In this document: one piece after another, positions 55,127 to 63,617 of the stretch
How positions within the stretch are numbered: position 1 is the first letter of the stretch
Layout of the letters: every line of letters starts with the position of its first letter
Assembly: GCA_947449735.1 (NCBI GenBank)
Contig: CANFTB010000024.1
Coordinates: 1 to 64,000, forward strand
Source of the DNA: Chthoniobacteraceae bacterium
Lineage (GTDB): Bacteria; Verrucomicrobiota; Verrucomicrobiia; Chthoniobacterales; Chthoniobacteraceae
DNA: 64,000 bases
Direction of reading: 5' to 3'
Notes under the pieces: generated by a model
What the model saw: the letters and a program-made list of their open reading frames with translations, nothing else
Database searches by the model: none
Told to the model about the DNA's origin: nothing
Translations under genes and position numbers: made by a program

Positions 55127-56248
55127 TCAAACGGCGACGACCCTGCCGTCTTTTTGCGAGGCGAGGGCAGCGGCGAAAATCTCGTGGGAGGCGACCGCCT
55201 CATCCGGGGTGGCGCATCCGAAGCGTCCGTTGAGGTTGCCTGCACGCTCTTCTAGAAAAGCGGCCCACATTTGCTGGATGACGTCGGGGAAGCCGGGTTC
55301 AAAGATACCGCCGGTGACGGTCTTGAAAGGCACGGCGAAGCCGAGATCCGTGCGTTTCCACCACTGCTCCTTGCCCCTTTCGAAGACATGAAGCGTCTTG
55401 GGCTCGGCTGTTGTGAAGCGGATCCCGCCGTCCGTGCCCAGGATTTCAATGAACCAGGAGTTCGTCGCCCCGGGAGCGAGCCGCTTCATTTCGAGCCTCA
55501 GCGGGACTTCTTCCCCGCCTATGGACGTCCAGCAATGCACGAGGGCGTTGTCCCAAGTGTCGCACGAAGCAGTGCCGCCTTTGCCGTCGGGACGCTGCGC
55601 GTACCCCTTTTGCAACTGGGCGAACAGGCGTTGAGGCTTCCATCCGAGGCGCAGCGGGATGTGGCAAGCATGCATGCCGAGGTCGTTGAGGGCGCCTCCC
55701 TCTCCGCACTTCGCGCTGATGCGTTTCCAGTTCGCTGCCTTGGACGGATCCAGGTCGCTGCTGTGGTGGAAGCCGCTTACGACTTCCAGCACCCGGCCGA
55801 GAGCGCCGCTTCTTGCGTATTCCACAACTCTTTGCGCACCTGGAAAGAAGGGCATCTCCGAGCTGCAGCGCACGAAGCGTCCGCTCTTTTGGACCGCATC
55901 GCGGATGCGCTGCGCAGATGGAAGGTCGATGCCGAAGGGTTTTTCGGCCAGCAGATCCTTTCCTGCGGCGAGCACCTGCGTGTAGAGGGCCTCGTGCTGG
56001 TCGTGGGGAACGGCGACATACACGACATCGACCTCACTGCTGGCCAGCAGTTCTGCGGGATTAGTCGTGCGGAGGGTGCAGGAGGGAATTTGGGAGAACC
56101 ACTCCAGGGCGGCCGGATTCAGGTCGGCGACGGCTGTGAGGATCGGGGTGACTGTGGCGTCTGTGAAGGCGCACCAGCGGGCGAATGCGCTGGCGATTTC
56201 ACGGCCCATGAGGCCGCCTCCGATGATTCCGATTCGTGCTGTTTTCAT
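55127..56248 (-). CDS. Gfo/Idh/MocA family oxidoreductase, cytoplasmic
   Basis: 373 residues. NAD(P)-binding Rossmann motif GIIGGGLMGREIASAF at the N-terminus, then AEKPFG with the family's catalytic-site Lys, and the C-terminal substrate domain with GGALNDLGMHACHIPLRLGW. Likely an NAD-dependent dehydrogenase of a sugar, cyclitol or sugar acid. It has no signal peptide. It lies 19 bp after glcF and 43 bp before PSD1 in the seven-gene minus-strand operon, so its substrate is likely linked to the isomerase and aldolase encoded upstream. Confidence 0.92.
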   Translation of the reverse strand: MKTARIGIIGGGLMGREIASAFARWCAFTDATVTPILTAVADLNPAALEWFSQIPSCTLRTTNPAELLASSEVDVVYVAVPHDQHEALYTQVLAAGKDLLAEKPFGIDLPSAQRIRDAVQKSGRFVRCSSEMPFFPGAQRVVEYARSGALGRVLEVVSGFHHSSDLDPSKAANWKRISAKCGEGGALNDLGMHACHIPLRLGWKPQRLFAQLQKGYAQRPDGKGGTASCDTWDNALVHCWTSIGGEEVPLRLEMKRLAPGATNSWFIEILGTDGGIRFTTAEPKTLHVFERGKEQWWKRTDLGFAVPFKTVTGGIFEPGFPDVIQQMWAAFLEERAGNLNGRFGCATPDEAVASHEIFAAALASQKDGRVVAV

Positions 56249-56267
56249 AGGTCAGAGAGGGCTGTGG

Positions 56268-57584
56268 TCAGTGCGATTTACAGTTGGATTCCCGCCTGTA
56301 GGCGCGGGCTAAGAGAGACACGGGCTGCGTCACCTGCGTGGAAGAACCTGCGGCGGCGAGGCCCCTTGCGATCTGGAGGTGGCAGCCCGGGTTTGACTGC
56401 GCGAGATATTGCACCCCTGTTTTTTGAATGTTGGCAACCTTGCGGGAAAGGAGGTCGGCCGACTGCTCCGGTTGCGTGATGTTGTAGACCCCTGCGCTGC
56501 CGCAGCACCAGGAGGCCTCCGGCAGTTCTTGAAGTTTCACCCCGGGGATTTTCGCCAACAGTTCCCTGGGCTGCCGTGTGACTTTCTGCCCGTGGGCGAG
56601 ATGGCAGGAGTCGTGGTAAGCTACGGTCACCGGATCATCGAAGGGCGTGGCCTCCGGCGTGCGCATCCCGGACTCGAGCAACCATTCGTGAATGTCGCGG
56701 ATCTTGGAATCCCACAGAACGGCCCGCCCCGCGTAGGCCGGGTCATCCGCGAGCAGGGGGGTGTAGTGGCGGAGGTGCGAACCGCATCCGCCTGCGTTGG
56801 AAATGATGGCGTCGAAACGCTCCGGTGGCAGCAGGTCGATCATCCGCCGGGCGAGGCCGGCTGCGAGCGCGTGTTCGCCGTTGTGGGCGTGCAGGGAGCC
56901 GCAGCACGGTTGTTCACGGGGAGTGTAGACGCTGCATCCGTTGGCCAGAAGGACGTCCGCCGTTTCCCTGTTGATGTCTGAAAACACGAGGTCCTGGACG
57001 CATCCTGTGAGGAGTGCTACGTGCTTGCGGGGGGCGGTCCCGGCAGGGGCTTCCAGCAGGCGGATGTTCTCGTCCGAAAAAACCGGGGCGATTTCCGGGG
57101 TCATCGGTTCCAAGGAGCGGAGATTCTCCGGAAGCAGTCGGGTCAGCTTCAGTTTGCGTACGAGTGTCTGGAGGCCGGATTGCTGGTAGAGCCTGAGGAA
57201 CCGGCCTGCCAGGCGCAGAAGCCCCGGGTCTGTAAACAACACCTTGAGCGTCAGCGCGCGCCAGAAGGAGCGCGCCGGTGTGGAAACTGCGCCGGACGCC
57301 TCAACCTCGGCGCGAGCCGTTTCCAGAAGCTGTCCGTACTCGACTCCTGCCGGGCAGGCTGTTTGGCAGGCAAGACATCCGAGGCAGTAACTCATCTCCT
57401 CGGCGAAAGACTTCGAGGCGGTCAACTCTCCGTCGGCGACCGCCCGCATGAGCGCGATACGGCCCCTCGGACTGTGGCGTTCGCGTCTTGTGGCGTCGTA
57501 AGTCGGGCACGTGGGCAGGCACATTCCGCAGTGCATGCACTGCTGGAGCACCGAATAATCGAGTTCTGTGAGGGACGCTGCCAC
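56268..57584 (-). CDS. glcF: Fe-S subunit of glycolate/D-lactate-type oxidase (GlcF-like)
   Basis: 438 residues. Two 4Fe-4S motifs, CMHCGMCLPTCP (about 16-27) and CLGCLACQTACP (about 67-78), then two CCG domains with QPCCGSLHAHNG and SWCCGSAGVYN. Takes electrons from the FAD subunit GlcD to the respiratory chain. Starts 6 bp after glcD. The third E. coli subunit GlcE is absent here, so the enzyme is either a two-subunit form or recruits a distant GlcE. The substrate could be glycolate, D-lactate or another 2-hydroxyacid; the isomerase/aldolase context does not settle it. Confidence 0.93.
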   Translation of the reverse strand: MAASLTELDYSVLQQCMHCGMCLPTCPTYDATRRERHSPRGRIALMRAVADGELTASKSFAEEMSYCLGCLACQTACPAGVEYGQLLETARAEVEASGAVSTPARSFWRALTLKVLFTDPGLLRLAGRFLRLYQQSGLQTLVRKLKLTRLLPENLRSLEPMTPEIAPVFSDENIRLLEAPAGTAPRKHVALLTGCVQDLVFSDINRETADVLLANGCSVYTPREQPCCGSLHAHNGEHALAAGLARRMIDLLPPERFDAIISNAGGCGSHLRHYTPLLADDPAYAGRAVLWDSKIRDIHEWLLESGMRTPEATPFDDPVTVAYHDSCHLAHGQKVTRQPRELLAKIPGVKLQELPEASWCCGSAGVYNITQPEQSADLLSRKVANIQKTGVQYLAQSNPGCHLQIARGLAAAGSSTQVTQPVSLLARAYRRESNCKSH

Positions 57585-57590
57585 GGTGTG

Positions 57591-58967
57591 TTAGTCGAAG
57601 ATTTTCCCCGGGTTCAGCAGGCGTTGCGGGTCGAGCGCAGACTTTACGAGCTTCATCAGGGCGTAGCTGGAATCGCCGACCTGCTTTTTGAGCCAGGGCT
57701 TCTTGGCGAGCCCGACCCCGTGCTCGCCGGTGATCGTGCCGCCGAGTTCGAGCGCCTTTTCCACAATGGCTTCGAGCGCCGTGTGGACCCGCTCCATTTC
57801 GGCGGCGTCGCGTTCGTTGGTGAGAAAGGTGGGATGCAGGTTGCCGTCGCCCATGTGCCCGAAGGTGCCGACCTGAAGGTTCAGCCTCGCAGAAGTTTGA
57901 GCGATGAACGCGACCATGGCAGCCAGCTCGCTGCGCGGCACGGTGACGTCCTCCAAAATGGTGGTGGGTTTGACCCGTGCCAGCGCTGAAAAAGCGTTCC
58001 TCCTCGCGGCCGCGAGAGCAAGAGCCTCCGCCTCGTCCTTTGCCGCGCGCACGGAACGCGCCCCGTGCTCAGTGGCGAGCTCCGCCATGCGTCCGGCCTC
58101 TTCCTCGACTGCAGCGGGATGCCCGTCGGTTTCCATCAAAAGAACGGCTTCGCAGTCGGTTGGCAGTCCGATCTTGGCGTAGGCTTCGACACAACCGACG
58201 GTCATCTTGTCCAAAAACTCCAAGGTGCAGGGGATGATCCGCGCCGCGATGATCGCCGATACGGTCTGCGCCGCGTCCTCCATCCGGTCGAACACGGCGA
58301 GCAGGGTGCGCCGCGCCGCGGGACGCGGAACCAGCTTTAACAGGACCTCGGTGATGATTCCCAGAGTTCCTTCCGAACCGATGAAAAGGTCCTTCATCGA
58401 ATAGCCTGCGACATCTTTGACGCAGGCGTTGCCCAGGTGGGCGATCGAGCCGTCGGGCAGAACCACCTCCAGTCCCATGACATAGTCTCGAGTTACCCCG
58501 TATTTGAGGCCGCGCAGTCCGCCCGAGTTTTCTGCGACGTTACCGCCGATGGTGCTGATTTTCAGCGAACCAGGGTCCGGAGGGTAGAACAGGCCGTGCG
58601 GCGCGGCGGCCTCGTCTATGCGCTGGGTGATGACCCCGCACTGCGCCCGGAGTGTCAGGTTCCGGGCGTCTACGTTGAGAATGGCGTTCATCTCGACGAG
58701 GCAGAGAACCAGTGAGCCCGGGGAAGGGACGCTTCCCCCGCTCAAGCCCGTGCCCGATCCGCGCGTGACAACCGGCACTCTGTGGTCGGCGGCGAGTCGC
58801 ACACAGGCCGCGACCTGTGCGGTTGTCCCCGGAAAAACGACGGCGCCAGGCGTCCCTTTGAGGGCCGCGGTGCCGTCGAATCCGTACGGAACAAGATCTT
58901 CCTGGGCGGTGAGAAGCGATGATCGCCCGACGATCTCTGAGAGTGAATCAAGGAATGCGGGCGTCAT
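57591..58967 (-). CDS. glcD: FAD-linked 2-hydroxyacid oxidase subunit (GlcD-like)
   Basis: 458 residues, VAO/PCMH FAD fold: VVTRGSGTGLSGGSVPSPGS, then STIGGNVAENSGGLRGLKYG and DYVMGLEVVLPDGS. The C-terminal FAD-oxidase domain has GTFGHMGDGNLHPTFL and the conserved GEHGVGLAKKPWL. Oxidises glycolate or D-lactate and passes electrons to GlcF, encoded 6 bp downstream. It lies 9 bp after the aldolase gene, so hydroxyacid oxidation appears coupled to aldol cleavage in this operon. Confidence 0.94.
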   Translation of the reverse strand: MTPAFLDSLSEIVGRSSLLTAQEDLVPYGFDGTAALKGTPGAVVFPGTTAQVAACVRLAADHRVPVVTRGSGTGLSGGSVPSPGSLVLCLVEMNAILNVDARNLTLRAQCGVITQRIDEAAAPHGLFYPPDPGSLKISTIGGNVAENSGGLRGLKYGVTRDYVMGLEVVLPDGSIAHLGNACVKDVAGYSMKDLFIGSEGTLGIITEVLLKLVPRPAARRTLLAVFDRMEDAAQTVSAIIAARIIPCTLEFLDKMTVGCVEAYAKIGLPTDCEAVLLMETDGHPAAVEEEAGRMAELATEHGARSVRAAKDEAEALALAAARRNAFSALARVKPTTILEDVTVPRSELAAMVAFIAQTSARLNLQVGTFGHMGDGNLHPTFLTNERDAAEMERVHTALEAIVEKALELGGTITGEHGVGLAKKPWLKKQVGDSSYALMKLVKSALDPQRLLNPGKIFD

Positions 58968-58976
58968 GGCATTCGC

Positions 58977-59816
58977 TCAGGCTTCGGCGTGGACGAGCGC
59001 GAGGGCTTCCGTTGCACTGGCGCCCGAGTGTACCATCGCCATCAGCGCGCGGGTGATGCCCGCCGGGTTCGGATGCTGGATGATGTTCCGCCCGTAGACG
59101 ATGCCCTGCACTCCCTGGGAGAGCAGAACCCCGGTGCGTTCAAGCAGTTCAGCATCGGGTACCCGTCCTCCCCCGCGCACCAGAAGCGGCACCCCGCCGG
59201 CGGTCTGCACGACCCGGTGGTAGACGGAGGGATCGTCCGTGGGGTCGGCCTTGAGCACGTCGGCGCCGAGTTCGACGGCCTGCCGCACGAGAGGCACGAT
59301 CTTTTCGGGGTCCCCGTCCACGGCGTAACCGCCCGCCTTGTCGTTCATTTTGAACACGAGCGGTTCCACCATCATGGGCATGCCGTAGTGGTCGGACTGC
59401 GTCTTGAGGCGGGTGATGTTCTCGATGCACTTGGCGTAGACGTCGGGCGCACCGGGAATCAGGAACAAGTTCACGCAAACGCACGCGGCGTCCAGACGGA
59501 CGGCCTGCAGCATGGGTTCGTCGATCATGGTGCTGAAACGCGTCGCGGGAAGCTCTGTTCCGTAGACGTTTGCGGTGTCTGTGCGGAGCACGAGCGCGGG
59601 CTTCGCCTTGCCGGGGATGGACTGCAGGTGGCGCGCCTGGCCGAGCGTGAGCTGGATGGCGTCAGGCGCTGCGTCGACGAGCGTGCCAATGACGTCGCGC
59701 ATGCATTCGATCCCCAGGAGGAAGTTAGCCTGGTTGAAGAAGCCGTGGTCAACGGCCACGTCGAAGCAGCGGCCTGAAGAGGCGTTGAAGAGACGGTTAA
59801 GGCGGGCGAGTTTCAT
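58977..59816 (-). CDS. Class I aldolase of the DhnA/LacD/DeoC type
   Basis: 279 residues from the ATG at 59816; the open frame to 59999 overlaps the isomerase gene and lacks conserved sequence. Motifs: FDVAVDHGFFNQANFL, AIQLTLGQARHLQ, and the Schiff-base lysine in LGADVLKADPTDDP, with the C-terminal phosphate-binding GGGRVPDAELL and GIVYGRNI. Cleaves a ketose phosphate (fructose-, tagatose- or deoxy-sugar type). No sugar kinase lies in the operon to make the phosphate. Neighbours: isomerase 20 bp upstream, glcD 9 bp downstream. Confidence 0.88.
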   Translation of the reverse strand: MKLARLNRLFNASSGRCFDVAVDHGFFNQANFLLGIECMRDVIGTLVDAAPDAIQLTLGQARHLQSIPGKAKPALVLRTDTANVYGTELPATRFSTMIDEPMLQAVRLDAACVCVNLFLIPGAPDVYAKCIENITRLKTQSDHYGMPMMVEPLVFKMNDKAGGYAVDGDPEKIVPLVRQAVELGADVLKADPTDDPSVYHRVVQTAGGVPLLVRGGGRVPDAELLERTGVLLSQGVQGIVYGRNIIQHPNPAGITRALMAMVHSGASATEALALVHAEA

Positions 59817-59836
59817 GGTGGCGAGTAGTTTCCAGA

Positions 59837-60877
59837 TCAGCGTACGCCCATGAGGTGCTTTAGGGTATAAAGTTCGAGCGCCTCGTAGTCGCGTTCGTCG
59901 CGGAGCTTTTGAAGGAGCGTCTTGTCGAAGGAGCGGGCCTTGTCGACGAGATGGAGGAACAACTCGCGGCTGTTCCGCAGGTGGTCCGTGACCGGGCACC
60001 CCCTCTGCGTGCGGATGGCCTTTACATCGAGTCCCACGAACTCGCCGCGGCTCCCGAAGCCGGCCTCCTCGAGGACGCGCACCTGGTTGAAGGCGGCGCG
60101 CAGGTTGGCTCCGCCGAAGTTTTTGTCCTGGTCGTACTTGAGGCCGTTCTGGTCGTTGAGATGGACACTCGCGAGTTTGTCGTGCGCCAGGGCGAACGCC
60201 ATTTCATCGCTGGGATCGAGCCCGGCGAGAAGCGCGTGGGCGCTTTCGATGAGGCCTTTGACCCTGGAGTGATCCTTGGAGGCGAAGGACAGAGCCACGG
60301 CGTGTCCGATCGTGGGGACGTAGGCCTGGTCTGTCGGCTCGTTTGGCTTGGGCTCGATCCAGATTTCGATCTCTTTGTCGTAGTCGAGCATCGCGTTGAT
60401 GGTGTCGAGGATGCGCTGGTAGGCAAGGCGGGCGTCCTTGGACTCGCGGATGTAGCTGCCTTCCCGGGCGAGCCACAGCACGATCGCCTTGCTGTTGATG
60501 GCGCGGGCGATGTCGATGCACTTCTTGGTCCTGTCCCAGGCGTAGGCCCGGTCCGAGGCGCAGTTCGATGTGTAGGCGCCGTCCGTCGTTTCTTGGGCGA
60601 ACCAGAGCCTGGGCGCCACAAACTCGGGGGTGAGTCCCTGGTTGTGAAGCATGCCCCGTACTTCCTCAGCATTGGCCGCGATCTGGGAGGGGGAGAGGTC
60701 GTCCATGCCCGGAACCACGTCGTCGTCATGGAATTGCACGCCCTCGAAGCCCAGCGGGCGGTAGAGGGCGAATTTCGATTCGTGCGGAAAGACGGGACGG
60801 ACGTCCACGCCGAAGGGGTCCGAGCCTTCGCTGATGTTCCAGGGGCCGAAGGAAAAACGGTAGGAGGAGCTGCTCAT
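59837..60877 (-). CDS. Xylose-isomerase-like TIM-barrel sugar isomerase
   Basis: 346 residues, starting at ATG 60877 with GGAG nine bases upstream. Strong xylose-isomerase signatures: catalytic His/Asp in GVQFHDDDVVPG, REG in LWLAREG, IEPKPNEP, ExxH in LIESAH, KYDQDKNFGG and GLDVKAIRT. The DxD ligands and the last metal Asp are kept. The metal-1 Asp of HIDLNGQNG is replaced (VHLNDQNG). It is shorter than xylose isomerase (about 390). Converts an aldose to a ketose, but the substrate is probably not plain xylose. First gene of the seven-gene operon, divergent from the AraC gene. Confidence 0.88.
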   Translation of the reverse strand: MSSSSYRFSFGPWNISEGSDPFGVDVRPVFPHESKFALYRPLGFEGVQFHDDDVVPGMDDLSPSQIAANAEEVRGMLHNQGLTPEFVAPRLWFAQETTDGAYTSNCASDRAYAWDRTKKCIDIARAINSKAIVLWLAREGSYIRESKDARLAYQRILDTINAMLDYDKEIEIWIEPKPNEPTDQAYVPTIGHAVALSFASKDHSRVKGLIESAHALLAGLDPSDEMAFALAHDKLASVHLNDQNGLKYDQDKNFGGANLRAAFNQVRVLEEAGFGSRGEFVGLDVKAIRTQRGCPVTDHLRNSRELFLHLVDKARSFDKTLLQKLRDERDYEALELYTLKHLMGVR

Positions 60878-61022
60878 AGTGGGCTCCAATCCTAGCGCTG
60901 GGGGGTGTCGGAATCTACGTCTGGAGTCTCCAAAACTGCGTGTATTGTCTCAAGTTGGATTGCGTTTGGCCTCGCATCGAGGTACGAAAGACGCCGTGCG
61001 CGGCGAAAGAGAAAGCATTGAA

Positions 61023-61895
61023 ATGCCCGAGGGGCATTCGTTTCGTGTGCTCCGCTGGACGCGCTCCGTGGAGCAGGTGGACTGCGTGGTCGGTCCGGGA
61101 AGGACGCTTGCGATGCGGGGGCAGGGGACGCACTGGCACTTTCACGCGGAGATGGAGCTCACTTTGTTCGCGACTGGCGAGGGGACGCGGTTTGTGGGCG
61201 ACCATATTGAGGCTTTCGGGGCGGGGGATCTGGTGCTCCTCGGGACGAACCTTCCGCACTACTGGCACACCAAGGGTGCCTCGGGCGGGCTGTCAGTGCA
61301 GTGGCATTTCCCTGAGGGGCACGGATTTTGGAGCTTTCCCGAGAATCTGGCGTTGAAGGAACTTTTCCGGAACGCGGGCAGGGGCCTCCGGTATTCGGGG
61401 GAAACGGCAGCTGGTGTGGCTGTTTTGATGCATGAGTTTTTGGGCACGGAGGGTGCTGGCCGGTTTGCTGTTTTGCTGAAGATTCTGGAGTGTTTGAGGT
61501 GCAGTCCTCGGGAGGATTTTGGGGTGCTTTCAAACCAGGCTTTCTCATTGGACGGGCAGTCTGTCCACCAGCGGGCGGTGGCGGAGTCGGTGCGTTACCT
61601 TCTGGGTCATTTCCGGGAGGAGGTGCGCTTGGAGGACTTGCTGCGCCTCACGGGGATGAGTCGTCCGACCTTTTCACGGCAATTTAAACGGCATTCGGGG
61701 AGGAGTTTTGGGGAGTTTTTAAACGGGCTGAGACTCCAGGCCGCGTGCCGCGAGCTGCTGCAGGGGGATGCGTCCGTATTGGAGACGGCTCTGGGGTGCG
61801 GCTTTACGCAGGTTTCATTTTTTAACCGCTATTTCCGGCGCTGCATGGGGTGCAGCCCGAGGGAGTACCGGTCCCGGAGCCTGAAGGTTGATTGA
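61023..61895 (+). CDS. AraC family transcriptional regulator
   Basis: 290 residues from ATG 61023; the frame is open from 60879 but lacks homology. The N-terminal cupin-like sensor (about 15-120, HWHFHAEMELTLFATGEGTR) probably binds a sugar. The C-terminal AraC DNA-binding domain has two helix-turn-helix units (DLLRLTGMSRPTFSRQFKRH, then the second helix pair ending SFFNRYFRRCMGCSPREYR). It is divergent from the isomerase-aldolase-glcDF operon across 145 bp, the standard place for its control target. Confidence 0.93.
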   Translation: MPEGHSFRVLRWTRSVEQVDCVVGPGRTLAMRGQGTHWHFHAEMELTLFATGEGTRFVGDHIEAFGAGDLVLLGTNLPHYWHTKGASGGLSVQWHFPEGHGFWSFPENLALKELFRNAGRGLRYSGETAAGVAVLMHEFLGTEGAGRFAVLLKILECLRCSPREDFGVLSNQAFSLDGQSVHQRAVAESVRYLLGHFREEVRLEDLLRLTGMSRPTFSRQFKRHSGRSFGEFLNGLRLQAACRELLQGDASVLETALGCGFTQVSFFNRYFRRCMGCSPREYRSRSLKVD

Positions 61896-62019
61896 GCGCA
61901 AACCGTGCGGTGTGTCTCTGCGAATCCTCTTCGAAGGGGGAGGCTTGCAAGTCTTTCGACGCGGAGACGGGCGAATCAGCGGGATGGATTTCCGTGTTGG
62001 AAACTGTTAGTGGATTGGA

Positions 62020-63072
62020 ATGTTCACCTCCCCCTCGCTACGACCGGTTGTTCTCACGGGTATCCTGCTGGCCTTCCTGCCGGCTTCCAGAGTTGTGCTG
62101 AATGCACAGACGGGGGGCGACTCCAAAACCATTCGCGTCGGCATCATCGGACTGGACACCTCCCATGCCATCGCGTTCACGCAGACCTTGAACAAGTGGC
62201 CGAAAAAGCCGGAGGACGCGGCGAAGGTTGCGGGTGTTCGCGTGGTTGCGGCGTATCCCCAAGGCAGCCGGGATATTGAAAGCAGCACGAAGCGCGTGCC
62301 GGAGTACACGGAGAAGGTGGTGGCGATGGGCGTGGAGATTGTCGACTCCATCGAGGCGCTGCTGCCGAAGGTGGACGCGGTGCTTCTCGAGTCCAATGAC
62401 GGCCGGGTGCATCTGGAACAGTTGCAGCCTGTTTTGAAGGCTGGAAAGCCGGTGTTTATCGACAAGCCGATCGCCGCCTCGCTGGCGGACACCATCCGGA
62501 TTCTGGAAGCGGCCAAGCGGGCCAAGGTGCCGCTCTTTTGCGCCTCTTCGCTGCGTTTTGGGCGCGGAACTCAGGCCGTGAAAGGCGGCTCCATCGGCAG
62601 GGTGAAGTCGGCGGAGACCTTCAGTCCCGTGAACCTCGAGCCGACGCATCCCGATCTTTTTTGGTACGGAATCCACGGCTGTGAGAGCCTTTACACGGTC
62701 ATGGGTACGGGCTGCAAGACGGTGAAGCGCGGCCTCAGTGCCGACGGAAAAGTGGAGGTTGTGGGAACCTGGGCGGACGGGCGGCGGGGGGTGTTCCGTC
62801 AGGAAAACGGAATGGACCGCAAGGGTTACGGAGGCGTTGCTTTCGGGGAGAAGGGGGAGGCGGCGGTTGGGGCCTACGACGGGTATGACGTTTTGCTGTT
62901 TGAGATCGTGGAGATGTTCAGGTCTGGGAAGGCGCCGGTGGATGCTGCGGAAACCCTTGAGCTGTACGCTTTCATGGAGGCGGCGGACGAGAGCAAGCGC
63001 CGGGACGGGGCGGAGGTGGACCTGCAGCAGGTGCTGGAAAAGGCGCGTGCCGAGGTGGCCGCGAGGCCTTGA
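62020..63072 (+). CDS. Exported Gfo/Idh/MocA-like oxidoreductase
   Basis: 350 residues. A signal peptide (RPVVLTGILLAFLPASRVVL, cut near NAQ) directs it outside the cytoplasm. The Rossmann start IRVGIIGLDTSHAIAF lacks the full GxGxxG (GIIGLD), so dinucleotide binding may be altered. VFIDKPIAASL matches the EKP-type motif, and the C-terminal substrate domain is complete. Exported members of this family hold tightly bound cofactor or have lost activity. It lies 124 bp downstream of the AraC gene and is probably separately transcribed. Confidence 0.87.
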   Translation: MFTSPSLRPVVLTGILLAFLPASRVVLNAQTGGDSKTIRVGIIGLDTSHAIAFTQTLNKWPKKPEDAAKVAGVRVVAAYPQGSRDIESSTKRVPEYTEKVVAMGVEIVDSIEALLPKVDAVLLESNDGRVHLEQLQPVLKAGKPVFIDKPIAASLADTIRILEAAKRAKVPLFCASSLRFGRGTQAVKGGSIGRVKSAETFSPVNLEPTHPDLFWYGIHGCESLYTVMGTGCKTVKRGLSADGKVEVVGTWADGRRGVFRQENGMDRKGYGGVAFGEKGEAAVGAYDGYDVLLFEIVEMFRSGKAPVDAAETLELYAFMEAADESKRRDGAEVDLQQVLEKARAEVAARP

Positions 63073-63094
63073 GACTGTTTACAAATGGTTGAAG

Positions 63095-63153
63095 TGGAGC
63101 GCGTGACGCGACTCGAACGCGCGACATCGTCCTTGGCTAGGAGTCGGGCTACA
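63095..63153 (-). pseudogene. Decayed tRNA-Gly copy
   Basis: Reverse strand holds CCA, acceptor 3' strand, an intact T-arm and part of the anticodon arm of tRNA-Gly. The exact match to the intact gene at 180-255 runs 26 bp (63103-63128). About 46 of 51 aligned bases agree from the CCA end. The D-arm and 5' acceptor strand are mostly deleted and the anticodon stem is broken (TCCT/AGGA with a 5-nt loop), so it cannot form a tRNA. Short flanking matches suggest a whole-gene duplicate that has decayed. Confidence 0.8.
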
Positions 63154-63203
63154 GACGAAAGGAGCCTAAGAGAGCCAAGATTTGAAAAGGGCAAGGCGAT
63201 CGC

Positions 63204-63581
63204 ATGCATGAATTGCGATTTTTGTGGGTGGAGGTCAACCCATCCTTCACCTCCCTGATCCGGGTGGCCTTTCCCAAGATCGGCTCGCTCCCCAGAAAAT
63301 TCATTCCCCTCAAGGGGGAGACTTTCGACGTTAAGGTGCTGCGCCCTGAAATTGTCGACCGTCTCCTGTGCGGCTCCTACAATGCCTTGAGCGAACCCGC
63401 TTCCGCCTGTATTCGGACATTGATTCGCTTCTGTTGTTCGCGGGAATCCATCCGCTGTGTCGACGAGTCTTTCTGCGCCACTCCCAACGGTCCTTTTCCG
63501 TCGCCGACTAAAGCGGCTGCCACTGCGTTGTGGGAAGGGCCGCCGCCGGCAACCTCAAACGGTAAGAATCCCAAGTTCTGA
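63204..63581 (+). CDS. Weak hypothetical ORF or gene remnant
   Basis: 125 codons. The first 60 or so have GC-rich third positions as in neighbouring genes (FLWVEVNPSFTSLIRVAFPK); after that the bias fades and the sequence becomes Cys/Ser/Pro-rich and gene-unlike. No family, signal or ribosome site was recognised. It lies between the tRNA remnant and the toxin-antitoxin genes and may be a truncated gene or non-coding. The rest of 63154-63599 shows nothing else. Confidence 0.2.
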   Translation: MHELRFLWVEVNPSFTSLIRVAFPKIGSLPRKFIPLKGETFDVKVLRPEIVDRLLCGSYNALSEPASACIRTLIRFCCSRESIRCVDESFCATPNGPFPSPTKAAATALWEGPPPATSNGKNPKF

Positions 63582-63617
63582 ATTTGGTTTTGGCGAAAGG
63601 TGAGCTACCCTATTGTG

